Origin: a bacterium
Lineage (GTDB): Bacteria > Zhuqueibacterota > Zhuqueibacteria > Zhuqueibacterales > Zhuqueibacteraceae
Assembly (NCBI GenBank): GCA_023150945.1
Contig: JAKLJX010000003.1
Coordinates: forward strand, 161,066-225,065
DNA length: 64,000 nucleotides
Direction: 5' to 3'
Shown: positions 27,479 through 36,855 of the stretch, in pieces
Layout of the letters: every line of letters starts with the position of its first letter
How positions within the stretch are numbered: position 1 is the stretch's first letter
Program-made: the position numbers and the translations under genes
Notes under the pieces: model-generated
Databases searched by the model: none
What the model was told of the DNA's origin: nothing
Seen by the model: only the letters and a program-made list of their open reading frames with translations

Positions 27479-28297
27479 TCAGTGTTGCGACGCAAGCTGC
27501 GCCCTGCCAATCAACAGTTTTGCGCGGGTGGCGAAGAACTTGCCTTTTTGAAAGACGCGCAGCACTTGCAGATAGCTGTCCAGCACCGCCATGGTGTCGT
27601 CGATCGATTTGGGCACGACTTCGAGATTGATCACGCCGTCATAGCGGTGCTTGCTGACGTGCGCGAGAAATTTCGCGATCGGCAGCTCGCCCTGGCCCAG
27701 GGGCAGGTGCGCGTCCTGGCCGCGGCTGCAGTCCGAGAGATGGATGCAAACCACCTGCGGCGCGATGGCGCTGAAGCGCGCGAAGATGTCCTCTCCGCGC
27801 AGGAACGCGTGCGCCGGGTCGAAGCACAAGCCGATGAGTTTTTTCTTCAGCACCCTGCGGCTCATGTCCACCAGCCGGTCGAAATCCTTCACGTTCCAGG
27901 CCTCGACGTTCTCCAGGATGATCGGTACTTCCAGCCGCTGCAGATTATCGTAGAGGAATTCCAGTGCATCATCGGCGTTGCCCTGATCATGCTCGGCCTC
28001 GGGCGGATGCGCCACGCAGTAGAGCAGGTTGAGGTCATGGCGATGGCGATTGAGCAGGGCGATGGTGTCGTCGATGCGCTCCTTGGCGTCGAAGGAGGAC
28101 AAATCGAAGCCGTGCTCGCTCACCAGCGGCAGATGAAAGCCGGCCGCCATGCCGTTCATGTTGGCAATCACGGCGTCGAGATCGTTGAAAACCGTGGGAT
28201 TCAGCTCGACGAAGCTGACGCCCACCCGGCGTACCAGCGCCAGCAATTCTCCGGCTTTTTTGCCGTCAAAATCACCGATGGTCAATCCGACCTGCAT
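27479..28297 (-). CDS. Sugar phosphate isomerase/epimerase-like TIM-barrel protein
   Basis: The 272-residue AP-endonuclease-2/xylose-isomerase-like barrel shows 'VPIILENVEAW' (metal-site Glu), 'LIGLCFDPAHAFLRGED' (Asp and His), 'VCIHLSDCSRGQDAHLPLGQ' (His) and a final 'YDGVINLEVVP' (Glu). This set is the usual divalent-metal site. There is no signal peptide. The substrate cannot be told from sequence; sugar or inositol isomerisation is typical. It begins 19 bases after the DUF2752 stop and is probably co-transcribed with it. Confidence 0.82.
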   Translation of the reverse strand: MQVGLTIGDFDGKKAGELLALVRRVGVSFVELNPTVFNDLDAVIANMNGMAAGFHLPLVSEHGFDLSSFDAKERIDDTIALLNRHRHDLNLLYCVAHPPEAEHDQGNADDALEFLYDNLQRLEVPIILENVEAWNVKDFDRLVDMSRRVLKKKLIGLCFDPAHAFLRGEDIFARFSAIAPQVVCIHLSDCSRGQDAHLPLGQGELPIAKFLAHVSKHRYDGVINLEVVPKSIDDTMAVLDSYLQVLRVFQKGKFFATRAKLLIGRAQLASQH

Positions 28298-28316
28298 ACT
28301 CTGCTTCTCCGTAGGT

Positions 28317-28733
28317 TTACTGAATGCTCGTCCGCGCGAGCAGATAGATCCAATTCAAAACAATTGCGGCGATGCCGAGGCGGCGCCAGCGCCCGGCGTC
28401 TTGCGATTGCCAAATCCGGCTCAGGTCACGGCCGGCGCCCGTCGCCGCCACCAGCACGGCTGCGCCGAGAATCAAACCGAAACCAAGCAGCACCAGCAGC
28501 GGGTTCAACGCCAAGGCCGTGGCAATTTCTCCGCGGCCGAGGGCGAGCAGCGCGCGGGTGCTGCCGCAGGTTGGGCAGGGAATGTGCGTCAGGCGGTGCA
28601 ACAGGCAGGGCGGCACCGCGGCGGCGAGCGGCGCGGCCACGCGTGCGGCCAGCCAGCCGAAAAAGGCGAGCAGGAGCAGAAGCATGCCGAGGCCGGCTTG
28701 CGGCCAGAGCGATTGTGCGGGTGCGTGGCGCAT
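28317..28733 (-). CDS. DUF2752 membrane protein
   Basis: The 138-residue protein has about three hydrophobic helices. The diagnostic motif is 'PCPTCGSTRALLALGRGEI' followed by ATALALNPL, as in DUF2752. The Cys-x-x-Cys may bind metal or form a disulfide; the function is unknown. It is tightly packed between the Yip1 gene (3-base gap) and the TIM-barrel gene, all on the minus strand. Confidence 0.85.
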   Translation of the reverse strand: MRHAPAQSLWPQAGLGMLLLLLAFFGWLAARVAAPLAAAVPPCLLHRLTHIPCPTCGSTRALLALGRGEIATALALNPLLVLLGFGLILGAAVLVAATGAGRDLSRIWQSQDAGRWRRLGIAAIVLNWIYLLARTSIQ

Positions 28734-28736
28734 GGC

Positions 28737-29567
28737 TCACTGCGGCAAGTTGAAGCGGGAAAGGATATCCGCGAACCGGAACAAGGCGTACGAGACCAGC
28801 CCGCAGCACAAGATCACCGGCAGCATGGCGGCCAGCGCCACACGCGGCATGGCGCTTTGATGAAACTCCCGCCAGCCGATGAGCACGATGCCGAGTTGCC
28901 AGCCCAGCGCGACCAAGCCGCCGCACACCGGCAGCACGGCCAGTAATTGCGGCCCGAAGCTGTAGCACAGCGCACGGAAAGTCGCCTCCCAGCCGCCTTG
29001 GCCGCTGCCCACCAGCAGCAGGCAGATGTGGAAAACCGCGGCCGCGAAAAAGATGACGAGCGTCATCCACAGCGGCAGGATCAAGACATAGAAGCCGTAT
29101 TGCCCGCGGCCCAACTCCACGCCGAGCTCGCGTTCGAACTGCTCGAGCATGGGAAAAGACTGCATGATCTGGCTCTGCCAAAACAGCGAAATCAACCCGG
29201 AAGTCATCCAAACGATGAGCGCGAACAGCAGCGCCGAGCTGAGGTTGCCGGTTTTGGGCGCGCGGCGAAAAAAATCCGTCGGCCGCAAGGAAGCGTCGCT
29301 CCAAGTTTGACTCAACCCGCGCAAAAAGCCGGTGCGGCTGCGATCCTCCCACTCGATAGGCTCCCTGGAGGCGAAAGGCGGCGGTGGTGGTGGCGCCGGC
29401 TCTGCGGCACCGGCAGGCCGGTACGGTGTTTCTGCTGCCGTAGCCGGCGGGGCGGACCCGGCATTGAATTCAAACAGGCCCTCATCGGCGATGGCCGCGC
29501 CACAATAGGGGCAGAACTTGGCCTCATGAGTGGTAATTTCTCGCTGGCATCGTGGACAAACGGACAT
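28737..29567 (-). CDS. Zinc-ribbon Yip1-domain membrane protein
   Basis: The N-terminus 'CPRCQREITTHEAKFCPYCG' is a zinc ribbon with two Cys-x-x-Cys knuckles. A Pro/Ala-rich linker (35-70) follows, then a Yip1-type bundle of five hydrophobic helices (about 110-270) starting after 'DASLRPTDFFRRAP'. Bacterial members are inner-membrane proteins of unknown role. The Pro run in the linker is long (six to seven residues). It is the first gene of the set with DUF2752 and the TIM-barrel protein. Confidence 0.8.
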   Translation of the reverse strand: MSVCPRCQREITTHEAKFCPYCGAAIADEGLFEFNAGSAPPATAAETPYRPAGAAEPAPPPPPPFASREPIEWEDRSRTGFLRGLSQTWSDASLRPTDFFRRAPKTGNLSSALLFALIVWMTSGLISLFWQSQIMQSFPMLEQFERELGVELGRGQYGFYVLILPLWMTLVIFFAAAVFHICLLLVGSGQGGWEATFRALCYSFGPQLLAVLPVCGGLVALGWQLGIVLIGWREFHQSAMPRVALAAMLPVILCCGLVSYALFRFADILSRFNLPQ

Positions 29568-29779
29568 GGCACAGTTCCTCGCTCAGGTGCACATCACAAG
29601 GTCAAGCTGCTGGTTCTAAGCATGCCACTGAAATGGTGTTCAAGTCTGCGCGATTTTGTTGGAAATGGCAGGGGCGGAGAGAAAGTCTGGCGCGGGGACG
29701 GCAGTGAAGGCCGGCCAGGCGTTGCGCACCTGGCCCGGCACCCCGGCAGTTCTGGGCGAGCGTCTCTGGTTGAAAGCCA

Positions 29780-30154
29780 TCAAACGAGATAGAGGCTGTT
29801 TTCCTGTGCGGTAAGCTCCCGTACTTTCTTCTTGAGCTGGCTCAAATCCGAGGATTTGACCAAATAGGCGTCCGCCGACCAACTGGTGAAATCGCTCATG
29901 TAAGTCGAGTAGGCCGAATTCAAGATCACTTTCAGCTCGCGATTCTCTTCCATCAGATCGCGCAGCACGTCGAGGCCGTTTTCGCCATTGAGTTTGATGT
30001 CAACAATGGCAAGGTCAACTTTGCAGTTGCGCGTTTGTTCGCGCGCCGACTGGCCGTCGGCGGCAGTGATCACATGATATCCCAAAGCCTTCAATTCCTG
30101 GGAATAAAGCAGGCGCAAATTCTTCTCGTCCTCGACCACCAGAATCGTCTTCAT
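29780..30154 (-). CDS. Single-domain response regulator (CheY-like receiver)
   Basis: The receiver domain has 124 residues from the internal ATG at 30154; the longer frame to 30199 adds 15 polar residues before 'MKTILVVEDEKNLRLLYS'. The acidic pocket is VEDE, the phosphorylation site is the Asp in 'DLAIVDIKLNGENG', the switch Ser is in 'ILNSAYS', and the Lys is in 'AYLVKSSD'. There is no output domain, so it works by protein contact or as a phosphorelay intermediate. No kinase is nearby. 'LNSAY' in place of the usual (L/M)(T/S)A(Y/H) is slightly unusual. Confidence 0.88.
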   Translation of the reverse strand: MKTILVVEDEKNLRLLYSQELKALGYHVITAADGQSAREQTRNCKVDLAIVDIKLNGENGLDVLRDLMEENRELKVILNSAYSTYMSDFTSWSADAYLVKSSDLSQLKKKVRELTAQENSLYLV

Positions 30155-30370
30155 TGCCTCGTTCCTTGCATTGCTGGATTTCCTTTTCGTTTCAGGCACC
30201 CGGCCCGGGTCCTCCCACCGGCAATCTCGCCGGCCGGCCGGTTTTTCCTGAAATCGGATGGAGAAGATAAGAATCTCATCGAGAAATGCAAGGCATTCCT
30301 CTGTTTCATTTCGTAAATCTTTTTCCTATCTTGGCCGCAAACACCATTCAACCCAATTCCTGGCTGGCCC

Positions 30371-30832
30371 ATGTTGTTGCCTCGAAGGCTGTTACTGCTG
30401 GCACTGGCTGCCACCCTGCACAGTTGTGAGCGGACGCCTGCCTCGCTCTATGAAGGCCTCCCCACTGAAATCGTGGCGATTGCGGCCTACTCGCACACCG
30501 ATCCGAATTACCAGCCGGTGCCGGATTCCCTGCAACTGCGCTTCAATCGCGTGCTGCGGCTGCTGCGCATCAACGTCGTCGCCGACGGCTGTGAGCCACA
30601 ACCGGCGGCGCGCGTCGTGACTGCCGGCAATGACCGCCTCATCATCCAGTTTGACATGAACAACGCCTGCGCGCCTGCCGCGCCGGCACCTTTCGATGTC
30701 GATATTCACGTCAGCCCGATTCACCCCGATGAATTCCAATTGATCGTCGAAGCGCGCGATTTTGAAAGTGACTTGCCCGGGCAAATCGTGCTGAATCGGC
30801 GGGTGGCGGTGCAGCGATTGCCCGGTTTGTGA
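30371..30832 (+). CDS. Putative lipoprotein of unknown function
   Basis: The 153 residues begin with a basic hydrophobic leader and a lipobox-like 'ATLHSC' with Cys19, so it is probably a lipoprotein. The mature part is beta-rich with two further cysteines ('DGCEP', 'NNACAP') that could form a disulfide. 'SLQLRFNRVLRLLRINVVA' resembles the Ig-like 'SbsA' pattern in which structural sequences of the form 'I.v.Fs..v' recur, but no family is assigned. It diverges from the response regulator across about 216 bases. Confidence 0.6.
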   Translation: MLLPRRLLLLALAATLHSCERTPASLYEGLPTEIVAIAAYSHTDPNYQPVPDSLQLRFNRVLRLLRINVVADGCEPQPAARVVTAGNDRLIIQFDMNNACAPAAPAPFDVDIHVSPIHPDEFQLIVEARDFESDLPGQIVLNRRVAVQRLPGL

Positions 30833-31064
30833 GACTGTGGTCTGTCCGCACACGCCACCACCTGGGCGCTTCGTCGTGTGCAAGTACACATCCGCTTCGA
30901 CCAGTGCACGCTGCGGGGCCGAGCGCCCGGGCGGTTTCTTCATTAATCTGGATTGACACGAGACTCTGATTCGCGGGCGAGACCAGGGGCGTATCGCCTT
31001 CTTCAACGCCCACCTTTCTCCTGCCCACCTTGTTTCATCCTGAAATCATTCTTTGGGAGTTGAC

Positions 31065-34043
31065 ATGCGATTTTTGAACCACCGCTGCACCCGGTCAATG
31101 GCGGCTGTTGCCGAGCCCCGCCGCCGGCTGGACGTGCATCAGGCAGCCGCGTCCTCCAGCACTGTGCTGCGAGTTGTCTGCACTGCGGCCCTGTTGCTCG
31201 CCACTAATCTTGGTGCCCAATCGGTGCCTGCAAAATCTGCAGACGTCAGGCCGCCGGGTTCGAAAAAATGGGTCGAGCAGACGCTGCGCCGGATGTCACT
31301 GCGCGAAAAACTCGGCCAGCTCTTCTTCTATTACCTGGACACGGATTTCAAACCGGAGGGTGATCCGGAGCTGCAGGCGATCGTACGGCTGGTCACACAG
31401 CACCAGGTCGGCGGCCTGCATCTGTGGCGCGGAGAACCGTATGCCACGGCGCACCTCACCAACCGGCTGCAAGCGCTCAGCAAGCTGCCGCTGCTGTTCA
31501 CCGCTGATCTGGAGAACGGCATGGCGCGCTTTCGCGGCACCGAGTTTCCCACCAACATGGCGATTGCCGCCACCGGCAACGTGGACATGGCCTATGAGGT
31601 GGGCCGGCATACTGCCATCGAGGCGCGCGCCCTCGGCATCGGCCTCACCTTCGCACCGGTGGTGGACATCAACAGCAACCCCGAGAATCCCATCATCAAT
31701 GTGCGCGCGTTTGGCGAGGAGCCGGAAACGGTTGCGCGCTTCGCCGAGGCTTTTCTGCGCGGCTGCCGGCAGGAAGGATTGTTGACCACCGCCAAGCACT
31801 TTCCCGGCCACGGCGACACCCGGCAGGATTCCCATATCGAGCTGGCATTGATCGAGGCCGACAGTGCGCGCCTGGAACAACTCGAGCTCGTGCCGTTTCG
31901 CCGCGCCATCGCGGCCGGCGTCGATTTTATCATGACGGCCCATGTCAACGTACGCGGCCTCAACCTGAATCCCTACACGCCGGCAACCCTCTCGTCTGAA
32001 ATCCTCACCAAGCTGTTGCGCGAGCGGCTGCAATTCGACGGTGTGATCATCACTGATGCGATGCACATGTGGGCGATTACCAGAAGCTACACCGGGGCCT
32101 ATGCCACTGCCGCGGCGCTCAACGCCGGCGTTGATGTGATCCTGGCGCAGGAGAATATTCCCGAGCTGATCGCAGACCTCGAGCGCCGCGTGCGCGCCGG
32201 TGAAATTGCCGAGGCGCGCATTGAGCAATCGGTGCGCCGCATTCTGCTGGCGAAAACCAAAATCGGGCTGCACCAACAGCGCCGGGTGGAACCCGCGGCC
32301 GTTGCCGGTTTGCTGCAGCGGCCGGAAGCCTTGCAGGCTGCGGAACAGGCCGCCGCGCACAGTCTCACGTTGCTGCGAAACGAAGGCGGCGTGCTGCCGC
32401 TCGCTGCCGGCATGCGCGTCGTGGTCGTGAATCTCTGGGATGAGCCGCGCGGCTTCAACCGCACGCCCTTTCTGCGCGAGCTGGAACGTTTCGTGCAACC
32501 GGCGGCGGTGGTGTCTCTGCATCCCAACAGCACGGCGCGCGAAGTGGAGCGCGCGCGCGCGGCCGTGCGCGCCGCGCAGATTCAGGTATTGCCGGTCTAC
32601 GCGGCGATCGGTTCCTGGAAGGGGCACATTGGGTTGCCGCAAGTGATGCAGCCCATGGTCGATTCTCTGCTCGCCACCGGTGTGCCGGCCGCGGTGATCA
32701 GCATGGGCAATCCCTATGTCTATTCGCAAGTGCAGCATGCCGCCGCTTATCTCGTGGCCTATGACGACGAAAACCGGATGAGCCAGGCGGCGGCGCGTGC
32801 CGTGGCCGGCGCTACCGCGATTGCCGGCCGCCTGCCGATCACCATCCCGGGATTTTTTGCGCGTGGCGCCGGTCTCACACTCGCCGCGCGCGGCACCAAA
32901 CCGCTTGACGAATCGGCCGCGCTCGCGCCTACGCTGCGCATGGCCTTTCCGGAGGAAGCCGGCATGAGCAAAGCAGGTCTCGATTCGGTGCGCGCGCTCA
33001 TGCAGCAGGCAGTGCGCGACTCGGTTTTCCCCGGCGCGGTGCTGCTGGTGGCGCGCCGCGGCAAGATTGCGCTGCATGAAGCATTTGGCACGCTGGGCTA
33101 CGGCGCGTTCTACCGGCCCGCGCCGCTGCATGCGATTTATGATATCGCCTCGCTCACCAAAGTCGTGGGCTTGACCACTGCCTGCATGCTGCTCTACGAG
33201 CGCGGCCGCCTCAAGCTCGACGAGAAAGTGCAAACCTACCTGCCCGAATTCACCGGCAAAGACAAGGACAAAGTCACGGTGCGCCATCTGCTCACGCATT
33301 GCTCGGGCTTGGTGGCGTTTCGCTTGTATTATCGCGACTACCGGACTCCCGATGCAATCGTCAACACCATCTTGCGGGAAGAACTCGAGTATCCGACCGG
33401 CAGCAAAACGGTTTATTCCGATTTGGGCGCCATTTTGTTGGGGAAAATTGTGGAGCGTCTCGCCGGCAAGCCGCTCGACGCATTTTGCCGCGAGGAAATC
33501 TTCGCGCCGCTGAACATGACCGACACCTTCTACAATCCGCCCGCTGCGCTGCTGCCGCGCATTGCGCCGACGGAATTCGATACCTGGACCGAAGGCCGCA
33601 AGGGAGATTTCGCGCACGGCATTGTGCATGATGAAAACGCCTGGCGCCTGGGCGGGGTCTCCGGCCATGCCGGCCTGTTCAGCAGCAGCCGCGATCTCGG
33701 CGTGTTCCTGCAAATGCTGTTGAATGGCGGCAGCTTCGGCGAGGCCAAACTGCTGCAACCGGAGACGATTGCGCTGTTCACTTCCCGCCAGGAAGTGGTG
33801 CCGGGCAGCAGCCGCGCGCTGGGCTGGGATACTGCCGACGGCGAAAACTCCGCCGGCACTTTGATGAGCCGCAAAGCCTACGGCCACACCGGTTTCACCG
33901 GCACCTCGCTGTGGACCGATCCTGAGCGCGGCTTGATCGTGGTGCTGCTCAGCAATCGCGTGCATCCCACGCGCGAGAATCGCCGCATTCTGCCGTTTCG
34001 CGCCAAGCTGCATGATGCCGTGGTGCGTGCGATCACACCGTGA
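31065..34043 (+). CDS. GH3 beta-N-acetylhexosaminidase fused to a serine beta-lactamase-like hydrolase
   Basis: The product has 992 residues from ATG 31065 (GGGAG 5 bases upstream). A long leader with hydrophobic core 'VCTAALLLATNLGAQS' suggests export. The GH3 domain (about 65-400) has the NagZ-type loop 'KHFPGHGDTRQDSH' (His-Asp dyad) and nucleophile Asp in 'IITDAMHM'. A GH3 C-terminal-like domain follows (400-620). The class C beta-lactamase/esterase domain (640-990) has Ser-x-x-Lys in 'DIASLTKVVG', Tyr in 'VYSDLGAIL' and 'GHTGFTGTS'. Both active sites look intact. Peptidoglycan amino-sugar recycling or remodelling in the periplasm is the likely setting. Confidence 0.9.
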   Translation: MRFLNHRCTRSMAAVAEPRRRLDVHQAAASSSTVLRVVCTAALLLATNLGAQSVPAKSADVRPPGSKKWVEQTLRRMSLREKLGQLFFYYLDTDFKPEGDPELQAIVRLVTQHQVGGLHLWRGEPYATAHLTNRLQALSKLPLLFTADLENGMARFRGTEFPTNMAIAATGNVDMAYEVGRHTAIEARALGIGLTFAPVVDINSNPENPIINVRAFGEEPETVARFAEAFLRGCRQEGLLTTAKHFPGHGDTRQDSHIELALIEADSARLEQLELVPFRRAIAAGVDFIMTAHVNVRGLNLNPYTPATLSSEILTKLLRERLQFDGVIITDAMHMWAITRSYTGAYATAAALNAGVDVILAQENIPELIADLERRVRAGEIAEARIEQSVRRILLAKTKIGLHQQRRVEPAAVAGLLQRPEALQAAEQAAAHSLTLLRNEGGVLPLAAGMRVVVVNLWDEPRGFNRTPFLRELERFVQPAAVVSLHPNSTAREVERARAAVRAAQIQVLPVYAAIGSWKGHIGLPQVMQPMVDSLLATGVPAAVISMGNPYVYSQVQHAAAYLVAYDDENRMSQAAARAVAGATAIAGRLPITIPGFFARGAGLTLAARGTKPLDESAALAPTLRMAFPEEAGMSKAGLDSVRALMQQAVRDSVFPGAVLLVARRGKIALHEAFGTLGYGAFYRPAPLHAIYDIASLTKVVGLTTACMLLYERGRLKLDEKVQTYLPEFTGKDKDKVTVRHLLTHCSGLVAFRLYYRDYRTPDAIVNTILREELEYPTGSKTVYSDLGAILLGKIVERLAGKPLDAFCREEIFAPLNMTDTFYNPPAALLPRIAPTEFDTWTEGRKGDFAHGIVHDENAWRLGGVSGHAGLFSSSRDLGVFLQMLLNGGSFGEAKLLQPETIALFTSRQEVVPGSSRALGWDTADGENSAGTLMSRKAYGHTGFTGTSLWTDPERGLIVVLLSNRVHPTRENRRILPFRAKLHDAVVRAITP

Positions 34044-34237
34044 GCGGGCCACGGCCGGTACATTTTGCCCCCTCGGGCAGTGGCAACCAAAAGCCGGTTG
34101 CGTTCGATTGCCATCTGTGATTTTGAGCCGGCTTGTGCCTCTACGCTTGCGCTTGCGATCGCAGACGGTGGTCGGGCTCCTGCCGGCACAAAACTCACGT
34201 CGTAATCAATGCTTTTCTCACCTTCAGGAGGTTGCTG

Positions 34238-36625
34238 ATGAGGGATCGTCACCGCAGCAGAATTTCACTACTGTCTGTTGCGCGGCAATTCTCAACTTCT
34301 GCTCTCACTTTGAAATCCACGCGGTTCTTCATTTTTCCGTTGCTGTTGCTCACCGGATTCTACTTTCTCGAAACACCCTCACCGTTGCCCGAACCGGCGT
34401 TACGCGTGCCGGTGACCAGCGCTGCGCTCGCCGAATATCCTGATCTCGCTTTTGACGCCGGCGGCACGCTGTGGGTCGCCTATCAACAAATGCAGGACCA
34501 GGAAGAGAGCATCCGCGTGCGCGCCTATCGCAACGGCGCGTGGGCCGATTCGCTGCTGCTGGATCGCGCCCGCCTCGCCTGCAAGCCGCGCCTCGCGGCC
34601 GCGCCCGACGGCACGCTGTGGGTCAGTTGGGCGCGCGCAGAAGCCGGCGGACTCGTGCTCGTCGTGACGCCCATTGTCAACGGCCAGCCCGGCCCGCAGG
34701 AAATCATTGCGGACGGACCCTCCGCCAATTGGCAGCACGACGTGGTGTGTGATCAGGCGGGACGCTTGTGGCTGGCATGGGAACACATGAATCGCGATAC
34801 CGCGCAAGTGCGATTCAGTGTGCGGGAAAATGGCCGCTGGTCGCCGCCGCGACCGGTGTTTGCCGCCGCGCACCGGCAAATGCGGCCGGCCTTGGCGGTC
34901 GGCCAGAAAGGCGAGATTTGGTGCGCGTGGGATGGTTATCTCGGCAACTACAACTACGACATCTTTCTGCGAAGACTGGATCGCGCCTCGCCAGTTTGGA
35001 ATCTCACGAACTCCGCCACGCTGGAGCAATGCCCGGCGTTGAGTGTGGGCGCCGGCAATCGTCTGTGGCTCGCCTGGCAGAGTAATGCGGATGCCACCGG
35101 CAAGCCGGACATTCCGCGCTGGCTGGCGCTGCGGCAATGGGATGGCAAGACGCTGCGCGCACCGGCTGCTGCCATGCCCGATCGCAATCTTCTCGCCACC
35201 GGCATGCTGCAAAGCTGGGAGTCTCCCGAGCTGCTGGCAAGCCGGCGCGGCGCGTTGTGGCTCTTCGGCCGTCCCAGTCAGGAATTCAGCGCACAAGCTT
35301 TTCTCGGTGACCGCTGGAGCCGCCGCCAGGACTTTGCACTGCCCGGTTGGGGCGGCCGCGGCGAATTCGTGCGCGCCGCGGAAGCGCAAGACGGCACGAT
35401 TTGGACCGTGCGCCGCGACATTGCGCTGATCGAGCTTTGCGCCTTTCCCGCGCTTGCCGAGGCAGCGGCCAAACCGAAGCTGCAAATTGCGCCGGAGCAG
35501 CCCGCGCCGGCCTCGCCGGCTGCGGCCGTGGCGGCCGCGAAATGGCAAATGACAGCGGAAGCCCGCGAATTTCTCATTGCCCCTGCCGAGCAGAAGTTGG
35601 TGTTTGGCGATTTGCATCAACACTCCAATCTCTCCGACGGCATGGGCACGGTGGATGATTGCTACACCCGCAGCCGCGACTTCTACGGATGGGATTTTGC
35701 CGCGCTCACCGATCACGAATGGTTCGTGCGCAATCGCATTCTGCCTTCGGAATGGGAGTATATTGCCCGCATCACCGCCGGTTTCCACGCGCCGCCGGAT
35801 TTCGTGACGCTGCACGCGTATGAATGGACCGCGGCGCGCTGGCCCAATGGGCCCGGCCACAAGAACGTTTACTTCCCCGATGAGGCGCAGCCGATCCTCA
35901 GCGTGGCGGACTCCAGCGCCAATCTCACTCCCAAACTGTTTGCCCGGCTGCGAGAAACCGGCGCAATGGCGGTGCCGCATCACATCGGTTGGACTGGGGT
36001 TGATTGGCAGCATCATGATCCGCAAACGCAGCCCAACGTGGAAATCGTGTCGGTACACGGCGCTTTCGAATATCTCGGGAATGAGCCGATTACCCATCGC
36101 GGCGGCATTCCCGGCATGTTCATGCAAGACGGCCTGGCGCGCGGGCTGCGCTTCGGCGTGTTGGGCGCCTCCGATGGTCACGGACTGATCTGGCATCACG
36201 GCATCGGCCGCAAGCGTGACCCCTGGGTGCAAGGGCTGGCCGGCGTGTGGATCGAAGGCGAGTTGACACGCGAATCTCTCTTCGCCGCCTTGCAGGCGCG
36301 GCGGGTCTATGCCACCAGCGGCGTGCGCATTCTGCTGCACTTCAGCGCGGACGGCCACGCCCAGGGCAGCGAGTACGAGAGCGCGGCGCCGCCCCGCCTC
36401 GCCGTGCGCGTTGCCGGCACCGCCAAAATTCGCTACGTCTATCTCCTGCGCGACAATCAGGTGATTCACCAGCACGGCGGTGACTTTGGCGTGGGTGATA
36501 TGGTGCGGTTCGAATTCAAAGACGAGCAGGCAGCCGCCGGCACGCATTGGTATTATGTGCGGGTGGTGCAAGAAGACGGCGAGATGGCGTGGTCAAGTCC
36601 GATTTGGATAACCCGGAAGGAGTAA
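34238..36625 (+). CDS. Secreted/anchored PHP-domain metallohydrolase (DUF3604-like) with N-terminal beta-propeller
   Basis: The product has 795 residues from ATG 34238 with an ideal CAGGAGG six bases upstream. One hydrophobic segment near residue 30 ('FFIFPLLLLTGFYF') anchors or exports it. Repeated 'DAGGTLWVAY', 'APDGTLWVSW' and 'GAGNRLWLAW' units (70-420) suggest a beta-propeller like those of exo-sialidases. The PHP domain follows (about 450-700): 'FGDLHQHSNLSDGMGT', 'AALTDHEWF', 'VPHHIGW' and 'GASDGHG' supply metal-binding His and Asp residues. A C-terminal beta domain ends it. The family hydrolyses phosphoesters or related bonds; the substrate is unknown. Confidence 0.82.
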   Translation: MRDRHRSRISLLSVARQFSTSALTLKSTRFFIFPLLLLTGFYFLETPSPLPEPALRVPVTSAALAEYPDLAFDAGGTLWVAYQQMQDQEESIRVRAYRNGAWADSLLLDRARLACKPRLAAAPDGTLWVSWARAEAGGLVLVVTPIVNGQPGPQEIIADGPSANWQHDVVCDQAGRLWLAWEHMNRDTAQVRFSVRENGRWSPPRPVFAAAHRQMRPALAVGQKGEIWCAWDGYLGNYNYDIFLRRLDRASPVWNLTNSATLEQCPALSVGAGNRLWLAWQSNADATGKPDIPRWLALRQWDGKTLRAPAAAMPDRNLLATGMLQSWESPELLASRRGALWLFGRPSQEFSAQAFLGDRWSRRQDFALPGWGGRGEFVRAAEAQDGTIWTVRRDIALIELCAFPALAEAAAKPKLQIAPEQPAPASPAAAVAAAKWQMTAEAREFLIAPAEQKLVFGDLHQHSNLSDGMGTVDDCYTRSRDFYGWDFAALTDHEWFVRNRILPSEWEYIARITAGFHAPPDFVTLHAYEWTAARWPNGPGHKNVYFPDEAQPILSVADSSANLTPKLFARLRETGAMAVPHHIGWTGVDWQHHDPQTQPNVEIVSVHGAFEYLGNEPITHRGGIPGMFMQDGLARGLRFGVLGASDGHGLIWHHGIGRKRDPWVQGLAGVWIEGELTRESLFAALQARRVYATSGVRILLHFSADGHAQGSEYESAAPPRLAVRVAGTAKIRYVYLLRDNQVIHQHGGDFGVGDMVRFEFKDEQAAAGTHWYYVRVVQEDGEMAWSSPIWITRKE

Positions 36626-36800
36626 CCGGTGGCCGGCATTGCCGGAGTTCCACCCAGAGGATCACCGCGACAATGCCGGACCTGGACGCGGCAGAACCGA
36701 AAAGAAAGAATCGCGTAAAGTCGTGGAGCACGCTGAGCAAGGCTTCTGAAATGAGATTTCGCGATCACCGCGCCGGCGCGGTGCAAAGGGAGGGGAATGG

Positions 36801-36851
36801 AAAAAATCCGGCCCGGGTGCAAAGACGGTTGTGTTCGCCCGGGCCGGATTT
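36801..36851 (-). terminator. Intrinsic terminator, strongest for the minus-strand lipoprotein gene
   Basis: AATCCGGCCCGGG (36805-36817) and CCCGGGCCGGATT (36838-36850) form a perfect 13-bp stem. On the minus strand it is followed by a T-tract (AAAAAA at 36801-36806 on plus). It lies between convergent genes and may also stop the plus transcript. Confidence 0.75.
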
Positions 36852-36855
36852 CTGT

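Noticed and set aside
31296..34052. A 918-residue minus-strand frame opposite the GH3 fusion
   Set aside because: It is the mirror of a strong coding gene in GC-rich sequence, with His/Arg/Gln-rich low-complexity translation and no family motif.
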